This document shows positions 1 through 39,300 of a stretch of DNA of 64,000 bases, in pieces (position 1 is the stretch's first letter; every line of letters starts with the position of its first letter). A program made the translations under genes and the position numbers. This DNA comes from Elephas maximus indicus (taxonomy: Eukaryota; Chordata; Mammalia; Proboscidea; Elephantidae): the NCBI RefSeq assembly GCF_024166365.1, contig NC_064843.1, positions 59,110,532 to 59,174,531 of the forward strand, read 5' to 3'. The notes under the pieces were generated by a model. It was not told the DNA's origin, made no database searches, and was given only the letters and a program-made list of their open reading frames with translations.

Positions 1-628
1 GGCTGAAGGGTGAACTTCAGGAGTGACTTCAGTACTGAGTTAAAAGGGTGTCTGGGGGCCATACTCTCAAGGTTTCTCCAGTCTCTGTTAGTCTAGTAAG
101 TCTGTTTTTTTTTTTTTTTTTTTTTAGTGAATTTAAATTTTGTTCTACGTTTCTCTCCAGCTCTGTCCGGGACCCTCTATTGTGATCCCTGTCAGAGCAG
201 GTGGTGGTGGTAGCCGGGCACCATCTAGTTGTGCTTAACTCAGTCTGGTGGAGGCTGTGATAGTTGTGGTCCATTAGTCCTTTGGACTAATCCTTCCCTT
301 GTGTCCCATTTTCTTCACTCTCCTTTGCTCTAGATGGGGTGAGATCAGTAGAGTGTCTTAGATGGTCACTCTTAAAAGACCCCAGGTGTTAATCACCACA
401 GTCGGATGTAGAACATTTTCTTTATAACCCATGTTATGCCAATTGAGCTAGATGTTTCCCAAGACCATGGTCCCCAGCCCTCAGCCCAGTAACTCAGTCT
501 CTCAGGGAGTTTGGATGTGTCTATGAAGCTTTTCTGACTTTGCCTTGGTCAAGTTGTGCTGACTTCCCCAGTATTGTGTACTGTCTTACCCTTTACCAAA
601 GTTACCACTTATCTACAGTCTTAGTTAG
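1..628 (-). mobile_element. L1 3' untranslated region (subfamily A), 5'-truncated, cut by window edge
   Basis: It is the antisense of the L1 3' UTR block also seen at 12420-13310, 23105-24010 and 57113-57564, including the 'ggctgaagggtgaac' and 'gggaccctctattgtga' landmarks. Homology to the other copies ends near 628. The element's 3' end lies left of the window. Confidence 0.75.
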
Positions 629-663
629 TAAAGATAGAATTTTAATCTTAAAAAGTAGCCACA

Positions 664-1344
664 CTTCTGGGGTCTTAAACGCTAGCAAGCAGCCATCTAA
701 GATGCATCAATTGGTCTCAACCCACTTGGATCAAAGGAGAATGAAGAACACCAAGGACATAAGGTGATTACGAGCCCAAGAGACAGAAAGGGCCACATAA
801 CCAGCGACTACATCATCCTGAGACCAGAAGAACTAGATGGTGCCTGGCCACAACCGATGACTGCCCTGACAGGGAACACAACAGAGAACCCCTGAGGGAG
901 CAGGAGAGCAGTGGGATGCAGACCCCAAATTCTCATAAGACCAGACTTAATGGTCTGACTGAGACTGGAAGGACTCCAGTGGTCATGGCCCCCAGACCTT
1001 CTGTTGGCCCAGGACAGGAACCATTCCTGAAGCCAACTCTTCAGACATGGATTGGACTGGACAATGGGTTGGAGAGGGATGTTGGTGAGGAGTGAGCTTC
1101 TTGGATCAGGTGGACACTTGAGACTATGTTGGCATCTCCTGCCTGGAGGGGAGATGAGAGGGTTGAGGGGGTTAGAAGCTGGTGAAAAGGACACAAAAAG
1201 AGAGAGTGGAGGGAGAGAGCGGGCTGTCTCATTAGGGGGAGGGTAATTGGGAGTGTGTAGCAAGGTGTATATGGGTTTTTGTGTGAGAGGCTGACTTGAT
1301 TCGTAAACTTACACTTAGAGCACAATAAAAATTATTAAAAAAAA
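664..1344 (+). mobile_element. L1 3' UTR fragment (subfamily B) with target-site duplication
   Basis: The fragment ends in AATAAA plus an A-run and is flanked by the perfect 13-bp duplication aaaagtagccaca at 651-663 and 1345-1357. The same sequence recurs at 21418-22041 and 61573-62021. Its 5' part is related to subfamily A 3' UTRs ('gaatgaagaacaccaa', 'tgactgccctgacaggga'). It is a 5'-truncated insertion into older L1 DNA. Confidence 0.85.
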
Positions 1345-1357
1345 AAAAGTAGCCACA

Positions 1358-2890
1358 GACAAAAAGATACATTATGCACAAAAAACAAAGATAAGAACGA
1401 CAGTACACTCTCAACAGAAACCATACAAACCAGAATACACTGGAAGATCATCTCTAAAGTAATGGAAAAAAAAAAAAAACAAACCCTAGAATTCTATACC
1501 CAGCAAAATGAAGGGAAAGTAAAAACTTTATTGGACATACAAAAGCCCAAATAATTCCTTACTAGCAGATCTGCACTACCAAAAAAAAAAAAAAATGTTA
1601 AAAGAAGTTCTTCAGGCAGAAGGAAAATACCAGATAGAAACCTGGATCTACAAAAAGTAATGGAGAGCATCAGAAATAGTAAATATGTGGGTAAATATAA
1701 AAGTTGGATTTTCTTAATTAAAAAATCTTGAAAAAAACAATCGATTGGGTCCTGAAACAGTTAAGCATAGAATTACCATATGTCTTCGTTATCTAGCGCT
1801 GCTATAACAGAAATATCACAAGTGGATGACTTTAGCAAACAGAAATTTATTCTCTCATAGTCTAGAAGGTTAGCAGTCCAAATTCACGATACCAGTTCCA
1901 GGGAAAGGCTTTCTCTCTGTCGGGTCTGGGGAAAGGTCCTAGTCATCAGTCTTCCTCTGCGTCTAGGAGTTTCTCAGCACAGGAATCCCAGGTCCAAAGG
2001 ACACGCTCTGCTCCTAGCTCTTCTTTCTTGGTAGTAGAAGGTCCCTCTCCTCTCTAATCAATTCTCTCTTTTATATCATGGAAGAGACTGACTCAAGACA
2101 CAGCCTAATCCCGTAGATTGTGTCCTGCCTCATTAACATAACTGCCTCTAATCCTGCTTCATTAACATCATAGAGGTTAGGATTTACAACACACAGGATA
2201 ATCATGTCAGATCACAAAATGGTGGACAACCACACGATGCTGGGAACCATGGACTAACCAAGTTGATACGCATTTTAGGGGGACAAAATTCAATCCATAA
2301 CACCATATTGATCCAGCAACTTCACTCCTGAGTACATACCCCAGAAGAGCAGGGACTTAAGCAGGTACCTTGTACACCAGTGTTCTGAGCAGCATTATTC
2401 TCAACAGCCGAAAAGTGGAAACTACCCAAGCGTCCATCAACAGGTGAGTGGCTAAACAAAATGTGGTGTACATGTATATATACATGTATACATATATTGG
2501 AACATTATTCTGCCATAAAAAGGAATGGAGTTCTAATTCATGCAATGACATGGATGAATCTTGAAAACTTATGCTAAGCGCAATAAGCCAGATGCAAAAG
2601 GACAAACATTGTATGATCCCATTCGTATAAAATATCTAGAAGAGACAAACGCATACAGACAGAGGCTGATATGTAGTTACCATGGGCTGCGGGAAGGAGA
2701 TGGGGTGTTATTACTTAATGGGTACAGAGTTTCTGTTTGGAAAAAAGTTTTAGGAACAAATAGTGGTGAAGGTTTCACTACACTGTAAGTGTGATTAATA
2801 CCAATGGATCGTACACTTGAAATCGGTTAAAAAGGCAAATTTTATGTTGTGTATATTTTAACTACAATTTTTAAAAATGATTGTTTAAAG
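1358..2890 (+). mobile_element. Old L1 or half-L1 remnant, split by a solo LTR
   Basis: 1358-1670 resembles the C-terminal end of an old mammalian L1 ORF1 region ('cagtacactctcaacagaaa', 'agttcttcaggcagaa'). After the LTR at 1781-2302 it resumes with ORF2 C-terminal and 3' UTR sequence ('catcaacaggtgagtggcta'). The ORF1-to-3' end jump suggests an internal deletion or a HAL1-like element. No frame is intact. Confidence 0.6.
1781..2302 (-). mobile_element. Solo LTR, ERVL-MaLR-like
   Basis: The minus strand starts TGTTATGGATTGAATTTTG, typical of MLT1/MST-class LTRs, and ends in CA. It is flanked by the 5-bp duplication CCATA (1776-1780 and 2303-2307), the size expected for this class. It shares a central 'cagagcgtgtcctttggacc' segment with the repeat copy at 41991-42700. 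Confidence 0.8.
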
Positions 2891-5093
2891 TAAAAGTAAT
2901 AATGTTTTGTGAGGTTCCTAATATGTGTAGAAGTAAAAACAGAACAACAATAGTACAAAGGCTGTTGTTTTTCAGTTATCAGAAGCATACTATCATAAGG
3001 GTCTTATACTATACATGAAATGATATAATATTACCTCGAGGTAAACTGTGATAAGTTAAGGATGTATACTATATACTGTAAAGCAACCACTTAAAATAAA
3101 TTATAGCTTATAAATCAACAAAGAAGGTAAAATGGAATCATAAAACATACCCCATTAATCCAAAGAAGGCAGAAAAAAGAAAGGGCAACAAAGAATAGAT
3201 AAGATAAATAAAAATAGCATGATAGTTGACTTAAAATCAAACATAAATAATCACATAAACATAACTACTCTAAAAAGCTCAATTAAAATGCAGACATTGT
3301 CAGGAATTATTTTAAAAAGACCTAATTACATGCTGCTTAAAAGAAACCAACGTTAAATACACAAACAGGTTAAAAGGAAAAGGATGAAAAAAGATCTGCC
3401 ATGCAAACACTAACCCAAAGAGAGCAGAGTGGACACGACCATCAATGTAACCTAACTGTACATGTGAAGATTGCTGAAATGTAAAATGTTTTGTTACTTA
3501 TGTATTTACCACGATGAAAAGTATTTTTTAAAAAAGAAAAGAAAGCAGGAGTGGCTACATTAATACCAGACAAAGTAAATTTCTGAGCAAAAACTATTAC
3601 CAGGGTTAAAGAAAGTTGTCTCATAATGATAAAGGGGTCAAGTCAGCACGAGGACTTAAGAATCCAAAAGCGTTATGCATTTAATATCAGAGCTTCAGAT
3701 TATATGAAGCAAGAGATGATAGAAATGCAAGGATAAAGAATTCATCGCTATAGTCATCAATTTCAGCATCACTTATACAATACACAGAAGATCAATAAAG
3801 ACAGAGAACACTTGAATAGGGCTGTCAGTCAACCTAATTGGCATTTAAAGAACACTCACCTCAGGAGAACACACATTCTTTTAAAGTGCACGTGGAGCAT
3901 TTACCATCAAGTCATACAATACATGCCCTCTGACAAAAAAGAAATTAAATTTGAAATAAATACCAAAAGGATACACAGAAATTCCCTAAGTATTTGGAAA
4001 TTTAACAGAACACTTTTAAATAATGCATAGGCCAAAAAATCAGTGATGAACTATTTTTAGCCGAGTGAAAATGAAAACACAACATCAAAATTTGGAGGCT
4101 GCAGCTAAAGCAGTACTGGGGGAAATGTATAGCTCCAAATACCTGTATTAGAAAATAAGAAAAGCTTCAAATCAATTATGTCACTCTCCACACTAAATAA
4201 ACTAGAAAAAGAAGAGCAAATGAAACTCCAAGTTCACTCAAAAATAAATATATAAGCCTGAATAGACTTATATCTATAAAAGAAATTGAATATGTAGTCA
4301 AAAATCTTCCCTGAAGGAAAACTCAAGACCTCAATGATTTCACTGGTAAACAAACCAAACATGTAAGGAAAAAATAATATTAATTCTACACAAACTCTCG
4401 GAAAATTGGGGAAGAGAGAATATTTCCCAACTCATTCAATGAAGCCAGTTATTCTGATACTAAAATCAGACAAAGACATTACAAGACAAGAAAACTACAA
4501 ACATCTCTCACACATATACATACAAAAAATTCTTAACATTTTAGCAAATCAAATGCAAGAATATATAAAATAGATAATACTTCAGGTGGGATTTATCTCA
4601 GGAACGCAAGGTTGGTTTAATATCGGAAAATCAATCACTATAATTCACCATCTGAGCTGAAAATGAAAAACTATATAAAAATCTTGATAGATTGAGAAAA
4701 TGATTTGGACAATACCCAACATCTATTCCTGATTTTTAAAGAATGTTCTTAGCATACTGGAATTGGAGAAAATTTCCTCAACCTGATAAAGGTTATTGAC
4801 AAAACACCTACAGCTAATATCATATTTAATGTTGAAATATGGACTGCTTTCTCCCAGGATCAGGAATAAGGCCAGGATGGCCACTCTCACCGCTTGTATT
4901 CAAAATAGTACTAGAGGTTCTGGTCAGTGCAACATGTCAAGAAAAAGAAAGAAAATGAATCTATATTGGAAGGAAGGAATAAAACAGCTGTCTTTATTTG
5001 AAGGTGACCTGATCACCTCTACAGGAAATCCTAAGGAATCTACAAAACAAAGCGAATAGAATACATGAGTTTAGCAAGGTTTCAGGATAGAAG

Positions 5094-5297
5094 CCATAAC
5101 TCGTTGCTGTGGAGTCCATTCCGACTCATAGTGACCCTACAGTAAAGAGGAGAACTTCCCCATAGGGTTTCCAAGGCTGTAAATCTTTATGGAAGCAGAC
5201 TGCCACATCTTTCTCCCTTGTGGAAAGGTTGGTAAGCTTGAACTGTTGAACTTTTGGTTAGCAGCTGAGCACTTAACTGCTGCGCCACCAGGGTTCC
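5094..5297 (-). mobile_element. Afrotherian tRNA-derived SINE
   Basis: The antisense SINE body ('gactcatagtgaccctacag', 'tgcgccaccagggtt') is flanked by a 13-bp duplication, ttcaggatagaag at 5081-5093 and ttcaggatacaag at 5298-5310. It is inserted in the L1 body. Confidence 0.9.
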
Positions 5298-6959
5298 TTC
5301 AGGATACAAGGCCTCTACACAAATATCAATTGTATTTTATATTCTAGCAAGAAATAACCAGAAATTGAAATTAAAAAAAAAATACCACTTAAGGAAAAAA
5401 AAAAAAACATGAAATAATAAGTTTGACAAAAGATGTATAAAGTCTCTATGCAACATTGCTGAAAGAATTAAAGAAGACCTAACTAAATGGTGAGATATAC
5501 CATTTCCATAAATTGTAATGATTCAATGTTGTTAATATGTCAATTCTCCCTAAATTGATTTATAGAGTCAATGTAATCCCAAACAAAACTCCAGCAGATT
5601 TTTCATAAAAACTGACAAGTTGATAATTAAAATCTATTTGAAAATGTAAAGAACCTGGAACAGCCAGGATATCTTTTAAAAGAGCAACGAAGTTGGAGGA
5701 TTTGTAATACTTATTTTAAAGACATATAAAGCTACAGTAATCAAGGCAATGTGGTAGTGACCAGACAAATATAAATGGAAAAAAAGATGAAGTCCAGAAA
5801 TAGACCCAGACAATTATTGTGCATTGATTTTCAAATATTCCAAACCTAATCAATGGGGAAAGGATAATCTTTTTAACAAATGGTGCTGGAATAATTGGAT
5901 AGCCACATGTGAAAATATGAACTGCAACCTTCCCTTTACACCATATATAAAAATTAATTAAAAATAGATCACAGACATAAATGTAAGAGATAAAACTGTA
6001 AAGTTTCTAGAAGAAAACACGGGAGAAAATCTTAGCTATCTTAGGTTTGGAAAAGATTTCTTTAATATGACAAAATAAGCATGAAGCATAAAAGAAAAAT
6101 AAATAAATTGGACTTCAATAAAATGAAAAACTTCAGCTCTTTAAAAAATACTGTTAAGAAAATGAAAACCAGAGACTGGGAGAAAATATTTGCAAAACAT
6201 ACTTCTGACTGCACTATTCTGTAATGCAAAGATATATAATCTAATTTGTAAAAAGGGCGAAAAGTCTGAACAGGCACCTTACCAAAGGAAATGTATGGTC
6301 GGTAAATGGGCAAATTAAAAGATGCTCAACATCATTAATCGCTAAGGAAATACAAACTAAAACCACAATGAGAAATCACTATAATCTCACTAAAATGGCC
6401 AAAACCAAAAATGCTGGCGAGGAGGGAGAGGAAGTAGAATTCATATATACTCCTGGTGAGAATCTAAAATGGTACAAATACTCTGGAGAGCAGTCTGGCA
6501 GTTTTTTAAAAAGTTAAACATATACCTGCCATATAACCAGCCATTCCACTCCCAGGCATTTACCCCACGGAAACGAAAACTTATGTTCATGCAGCAACTT
6601 GTACACAAATGTTCACCGCAGAGCTTTATCTTTAAGAGCCAAAAACTGGAAACCAAATCTCCAGCCATAGATGAACAGGTAGATAAACTGGAACACTACT
6701 CAGAAACAAAGAGAAATAATTGTTTGATACATGCAACAACACGGATTAATCTCAAAATAATTGTGCTGAGTGAACGAGCCTGGTAAAAAGGTACATACTA
6801 AATTTATATATGGAATCAAATGCAAACTAACCTCCAGTGACAAGAAGCCAATTAATAATTGCCTGGAGATGGGGGGGACATAGGGAGGTTTTACAAAAGG
6901 GTTCAGCACAGTTTTACTCCATCATTATCAGAAGGAGGTGTTTTGTTTTTTAAATGATT

Positions 6960-7325
6960 AAGGTCTCTAGGTGGTGCAAATGATTTGCACTGGACTGCTA
7001 AGCTAAGGGAGCTCTGGTGGCACAGTGGTTAAGCACTCAGCTGCCAACCAAAAGATTGGCAGCTCGAATCCACCGGCCACTCCTTGGAAACCCTATGGGG
7101 CAGTTCTACTCTGGAATGGACTCCGTGGCAACAGGTTTGTTTTTTTTCTTTTTTGGTATTGCTTAGCTAAAAGTTGCTGGTTTGAACACACACAGCAATA
7201 TCTCAGAAGAAAAGGCCTGCTGTCTGCTTCTGTTAAGATTGCAGCCAAAAAAGCCTTTCTCTTTAACACATGGGGTCGCCATGAGTTGGAATCGACTCAA
7301 CCGCAACTAATGACAACAATAATGT
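6960..7325 (+). mobile_element. Two nested Afrotherian SINEs
   Basis: An outer SINE of the 'ggtctctaggtggtgcaaa' subfamily is split by an inner SINE of the 'gctctggtggcacagtgg' subfamily at 7007-7159. The inner copy is bracketed by tgctaagctaa (6996-7006) and tgcttagctaa (7160-7170). The outer copy resumes and ends with 'gtcgccatgagttggaatcg' and an AAC-type tail. Confidence 0.88.
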
Positions 7326-7371
7326 AGGAAACTTTTGGTGATGGATTTGTTCATTTCCTTGATTTCATGGT

Positions 7372-7400
7372 TTTATATATATATATATATATATACATAT
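7372..7400. repeat. (TA)n microsatellite
   Basis: An almost uninterrupted run of TA dinucleotides in the 3' end of the L1. Confidence 0.9.
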
Positions 7401-7593
7401 ATGTCAATTGTACTCTTCAAATACTTGCAGCTTATTGTATGTCAATTGTACCTTAGAAAGCTATGCAAATTTAATTTTCTTTTTTAAAGTTGGGAATAGG
7501 CAAACACCATCACCATGTTCCAACCTTACATTCCCTTTGACCACAATTGGTCTTAGGAGGATTTAAGAAATAGTAAAGAGAATGCAATACTTA

Positions 7594-34012
<26,419 letters not shown>

Positions 34013-34071
34013 CTATATTTGAACAAAAAAGTGGAAGAAAAGCACTTCATTTAGAGTGCAGCATAACTAGT

Positions 34072-34104
34072 AACAAAAAAAAAAAAGAGAGAGAGAGAGA
34101 GAGA
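34072..34104. repeat. A-run and (GA)n microsatellite
   Basis: Poly(A) followed by about ten GA repeats, just outside an antisense SINE. Confidence 0.85.
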
Positions 34105-34132
34105 AACAGAGACTACTGTTAATACAAATATT

Positions 34133-34290
34133 GAACCAGTTGCCATCAGGTCAATTCCAAACCATGGGGACCCAGTGTGTGTCAGGGTAGAACTGTGCTC
34201 TACAGAGTTTTCAGAAGTAGACCACCAGGCCCTTCTTTGTCGAACCACCAGTCTTCAGTTAGCAGCTGAGGGATTTAACCATGTCTCTCC
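34133..34290 (-). mobile_element. Afrotherian SINE
   Basis: Antisense copy flanked by the perfect duplication tacaaatatt (34123-34132 and 34291-34300). It lies in the 5' UTR intron of DZANK1. Confidence 0.85.
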
Positions 34291-34300
34291 TACAAATATT

Positions 34301-35300
34301 AGTCAATTTTCAATTGAAGTAGTTATTACGCTTCAGCTGTATTTTTGCTGTTGAAGTCTTGTGTGGAGCTTTGATTATCTGAACACTCACCTCACTTCTG
34401 GGAAAAGAACACGAATCAACAGGACCGAGGGATGCGCAAATTAAAGGAATCAGGCAGAACAGAGACCATCACTAATGATCTGCCCTGAGTTCCCACTTGA
34501 TCATCATCACCTGTTCCAGCCTCCTGTAAGTGTACAACCTCTCTCAGCTTTGGGACGAGTCATCACAGCAGAGGAACAGAAATTAAATCTGTATGTAGCA
34601 CGAAATGTTAATTTAGAACCAACTCCTTGGGAAAAGCCAGGTCTTTAGCGCTACAGTTGTCACCACAGTGGTTCTTGCACTTCAAAGCTGTAAGGAAACT
34701 TTAGAAGGACTGTAGAGTATAAGCTGAAAGGAACTTGGCATGGATATTAACGGTTACCAACAAACACAATCTTCCATTCCGTCTATTGTACTAGCTACAA
34801 ATATGGAAGCCTTACTGATCTTTTTCCTAGGGGAAAGTGTCATAATTTTTAAAAAATGAGGTTTCAGAAGATAAAACCAATCTCCATATCACAGCAACCA
34901 TCTACAGCTATGCAATGCCTTCTGAAAATTCAATGATTGTGGCTACATCCAGATTACTTGATTATAATTTATATATTCGATTATAATCTATATATTCATT
35001 CAATTTTTACAGCCCACTTCTTGCACCCTCAGTTGATTATTCAGTTTTCTGTGTCCTTATGTAAACTTATTTATCAATTTGTGGTTAGGCATTTAGGCTA
35101 TTTTTAGTTGCTTTTTACTTCTGGTGGTTGCGGAAGCTGCTCTGAATATCTTTGTAGCCCAAGTTTTGACACAGGCTCTATTACCAAAAGTGGGATAAAT
35201 AAATTTAAGGGTGAACTTAATGCTCCAGGTTGGAGGCCAAGAATTTAAACCGCAGATATTGACAGCAGAGTAATAGTCCCTACAGAAGTGCTGCAGGGCT
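34301..35300. other. DZANK1 5' intron; old L1 piece at 34975-35215
   Basis: 34975-35215 ('tgtggttaggcatttaggct', 'taccaaaagtgggataaata') is an antisense old L1 fragment. A 19-bp tandem duplication with one mismatch occupies 34960-34997. Nothing else is recognised. Confidence 0.5.
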
Positions 35301-35379
35301 TGCGGGGCTTGCCCATCACCATATTTCCATTCAAGTAAGATGCAGTTAAAATAAAAATAGTTGAGAAATCAGTTCAAAA

Positions 35380-36330
35380 TACAACTAGTTCGAGAGGAAG
35401 TCATTCGCGTGCCGCCACAGCAGCTGCCCTTGGGAGGCTGGGGCGCCCAGCAGGCCCCACGTGAAAGAGACCCAAAAGGACGCCGACCAGCGAAACCCAA
35501 ACAGCAGCGCTGAGTCAACAGCACCCAACACCCAACTCCCTCGCCGCCCGGATCCAGTACCCTGCAAGGTCCCCGCCCCCGTCCGTCAGCTGCAGCCGAG
35601 GACGCCCGCATCCTTTCGGCGGGAGTGAGGAAGGTCCTCCTGCTCCTCCTCCTCCTCGGGCCACCCAGCCCCCGTTCGGGCCCCACCGAGGGACCTCCAC
35701 CGCCCCCAGCCCGTCTCTGCTCTCTCACCTCCTCGCTCCCGCTCCGCGGCGGCGACCCGGGTTACCACCGACGCCGCAAGCCGCGCCCCGCCCACTGAGA
35801 GCGAGGCAGGTGATTGGCGGAAAGCTCGCTCCCTAGTAACCAGCTCCGCCCCCGCAGCGGGGCCTCCACGGGGTGCGCCCCTCCCGCGCCTTTGCCGGGG
35901 CTTTACTTAGGCGTCCGGGTATATGCCTTCACGGAGGCTGGAAAGTGCTAAAAGCTGATGTCGCCACGTAGAATGGAGGAACCAGTCTCGTTCGTCCGAC
36001 AGGCATGACCATTCGGTAAAGCAAGCAGAGCGTAACAAACGTAGAGGCGCCGGCGAGCGAGGCGGCGCAGGCGTGACTTGGCCGCCTAAAGCCGACCGAC
36101 GAGCAAGGACTGGCTGCGACACGAGGAAGAAGGCCCCTTGTCCCCCGGCGGGGAGCTGTCCACCGTCGGTCCCCGGGTTCGTGGGCGTTTTCTTCGGCGA
36201 CTCAGTGCTCGTCTTCCCCGCACGGGCCCGGATCTGCTCCCTCATGGCTGAGGTGAAGGTGAAGGTGCAGCCGCCCGACGCGGATCCGGTCGAAATAGAA
36301 AACAGGTAAAGCAAGTCTAGGTTCCGGGAT
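35380..36330. promoter_or_regulatory. CpG-rich bidirectional promoter of DZANK1 and POLR3F
   Basis: This is the only long stretch of the window dense in CpG and GC, contrasting with the AT-rich repeats on both sides. It spans the gap between the putative DZANK1 first exon and the POLR3F start codon. An inverted CCAAT box (ATTGG, 35813-35817) and GC boxes (CCGCCC, GGGGC) are visible, with no clear TATA box. A GTTACC half-site at 35761 resembles half of an RFX X-box, which would suit a ciliary gene, but a single half-site is weak evidence. Confidence 0.8.
35729..35800 (-). other. DZANK1: Probable 5' untranslated first exon of DZANK1
   Basis: The first coding exon is preceded by an acceptor (TAAG just upstream of the ATG), so at least one untranslated exon must lie upstream. 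On the minus strand a good donor, AG|GTGAGA, occurs at 35729/35728 inside the CpG island, which makes this the likeliest first exon. Its 5' end cannot be read from sequence alone. A second possible donor, GAG|GTGAGT, sits near 34390. Confidence 0.4.
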
Positions 36331-39300
36331 CCATGAGCACACGTGAAGGGGCTTGCGGGGGTCTGGACCCTCCCCTCCCGCCCCGGATACCAGAACTCTT
36401 AAGTTCAAAACGAGCTTGACAGCTTGCAACTCTGTGTAGCTGACTTTGCCCTGATGCTGTTTGCGAAGTTGGGATGATGCCTTCCTTCCTACGTTACGGT
36501 GATCAGTGCCAGAAAGGACACCCTCTGGGTTCGGCTGTAATGCTTGGGGATACGTGCACCGATCCAGGATCTGTCTTGTCACTAAGGGAACTCCCGGAGC
36601 AGAACGTTCGAGCGCAGCGAGGGCTGCACTTTGTGATTACTTCGGTGCGTTATTGAACTTAAGATCTCAGGACACCTAAAGTCTGTCCTAGTTTTACATT
36701 CTCTGGCAGCGCACTGCTGTTTTTAGATTTTATAGTTTCATAAGACCCTCAACTTTCCCAAACGGTTATATATAACACAGATGTGATGAGCCTGTGATGA
36801 AGTTAAGATTTGGGTTTACGTTTGTTTGGTAAGGATAATCCCCCAAATAGTTCACAGTTATGGTACGATGCCATAACAAGTTTTGGCTTCCCACCACAAG
36901 TGTCTGGAGTTGCCTTCTCTTTACAGGCTTATGGCTATCGAATGCACTACAACTTAATTTTGTCACAGTTATTCCATCTGAGAAAATTGAAGCCTCAGCT
37001 TTTTTTTCCCCCCGTGTTTTCATTTAACTTTCATTCTATTTTAAAGTTGAAATAAGTGAGGGAAAGAAGTACTCCCCTTAAACAACAACAATAATGTAAA
37101 TGTGTATTTAGAAAGCATGTGTCTGAATTTCTTACATGATTTGATTTGGAATCATTATAGAAACAGATTATCTGCCAAAAGTGGGAAAAAAAAAAGGACA
37201 ATTTCAAACCATCCTGCTTGTATTTCCCCTCCTGCCTCTTGAAACAGGCAAACATGCATAATATCATTAACGCCTTTGTTCCTAGGATTATAGAGTTATG
37301 TCACCAGTTCCCTCATGGAATCACAGACCAAGTAATTCAGAATGAAATGCCTCATATAGAAGCCCAGCAGCGGGCAGTGGCCATCAATAGACTGTTGTCC
37401 ATGGTAAGATGAATTCAAACTCATGCATGTAATTACTTACCTGTCATGGTTGTCAATACTTCCTGTTATGTAGCCATAAAATCAGAAGGTGTGTTCGGTT
37501 GTAACTGATACAACTACAAACCGTAAAACAGCACAGGCTACCTAAAGTGAGGGAAGAAGAAATTATAGGTTATTTTTTGGGGAGGGGTTACAAGAGGAAT
37601 GAAAATAAGTAGTACTTTGTTATTTTTTTTTTAACTATTGTATTTTTTAATCTAATCGTCACTAAGGTACATAAGGACGTGAAAGCATAATAGTCTGTGC
37701 TCACCTTCTGTCTGCTTCTTACTCCTATTGTTGGGCCCTTCCTTCCAGCTTTCACAGAGCCAGTTCATCAGGGTATCAATCTTACCCTGGGCATTTCAGG
37801 AAACAGAAATGAGCCCAGTTGCATCTCAGTAGTCTTGAGCCTTTGGAAAGAAGTGCTGCCTCAGGCTCCAGTGAGGTAGCAGAGGGTTGTTTCAGTAAAG
37901 CCCTTCTCCCTGCCCTTACCTCTTTTTCTGTCCTCCTTAAGAACCTGGGACCCTAATGCTGCTCTCCTCCAACTGTCCAGAATCACCCCACCTACTAGTA
38001 CCCAGTGCTCTAAGTCTACCTGTTTCTTCTCCCATTTTTCTATCATCAAAACTCCCATTTCCTGCGAGCATTTTTATTGGATTTTTAAGGACTGTGGATA
38101 TGGAGACAGGTGAGCCTTCTGTTAAATCAGTCCCTTCAACCTTCTACTTCAAGGGTGGACAAACTTTTTCTGTAAAGTGCCAGACAGTAAATATTTTAAA
38201 CTCTGTGGGCCGTGTGGTTTCTGTCACAACTACTGATTCTATGGTTTTAGCAAGTAGCCATGGATAAATCATAAACAAATGCATATGGCAGTATCCCAGT
38301 TAAACTGTAATTACAAGTTCTAGCCCAAGGGAAGAGGAATGTTGGTATTTTTAGTCAATTCTCCATGAAGGTCTTCAGCTCCAGGAAAGGTAGAGGGAGA
38401 GCTTCTGGGAGGTTGTGGCAGTGGATGGGGGCTGCAGAGATGGCGAAAGACAGGAAGGTGCTAAGGATCATTCTCAGGAAGGAAAGAGCTGAGAGGGTGA
38501 TCAAAGGACAAAAAGAACATTTCCCACTGCCACAACCTCCTCTAATTTCACAAGGGGGAAGGAGAATCAAGGTGTTGAGCCCAAGGCTGATTCTTATGAG
38601 GCAGAGGTCAGACATGTCTTCTGTCTCTGCCATCTTTGCCAATTGTGATACCAACTGTCCCTCCCACAGCACTTTTTACTTCTCTGCTGAGTTCAACAAT
38701 TCATTGCGGTGGCCCACAGAACTCACAGATAATACTCAAAATTATGGGGTTTATTAAGGAAGTAACAGGTTACAATTCAGGTTCAGGAATGCTCAGAATA
38801 CAGTTCTTTCATCAGGACAACGTTTTCTTAGCCATGCCCACAGGCACGCCTCTCTCTGGCCCCTCGGCCTCTGTTCTGCTCAGGCAAATGTTACAAAGCT
38901 CTTTTAGCTCTGCAGATAAGTGCACAAAGGCACCGCACTCTACCAGTAAGCCTCGGTCCAAAATCACTAGCTTCACTAAGTACCCAGAGGCACTCAGCTT
39001 TCTTGCTCCATGAGCTAGGAAGCCCACCATGCCTTCTCTTGCTGGCCTTCTGCTGCTGCCGTTTCTCTGCCACCACTTCTCGCCATCTTCAGTGTTACAG
39101 CTTGCTTTCGCATGTTCTCTCTCTCTCTGTCTCTCTGTTCCTGGCTCTTCCTTGGTGGTGGTGAGATCCTCTCCTCTTGCCCCTGGGATGGCTCATTTTA
39201 AGCCTAGCAGGATGGCAAAACAGATCAATCCCTGGTGGCCACAATTACCTTATTTCCACAGTCCCACCCAATCACTTGGGTGGGAGTTATAAGACTATGG

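Larger units (their letters stand above)
2890..7490 (+). mobile_element. Long decayed L1 (ORF2 body and 3' end), interrupted by SINEs
   Basis: The sequence tracks L1 ORF2 in order, from the early reverse-transcriptase region through the C-terminal segment near 6480-6780 and the 3' UTR to about 7490. Stops and frameshifts are frequent, and the longest open stretch is about 105 codons (6469-6786). A short block at 3433-3536 looks like another L1 3' end inserted into it. SINEs interrupt it at 5094-5297 and 6960-7325. Confidence 0.8.

Noticed and set aside
36073..36243. N-terminal extension of POLR3F
   Set aside because: The frame is open upstream but contains no ATG; the known protein starts at 36244.
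35369..36582. Several 60-135-codon minus-strand frames in the CpG island
   Set aside because: High GC lowers stop frequency and they lack recognisable domains. One frame (36202-36582) overlaps POLR3F exon 1 in antisense. DZANK1's real start is at 33958.
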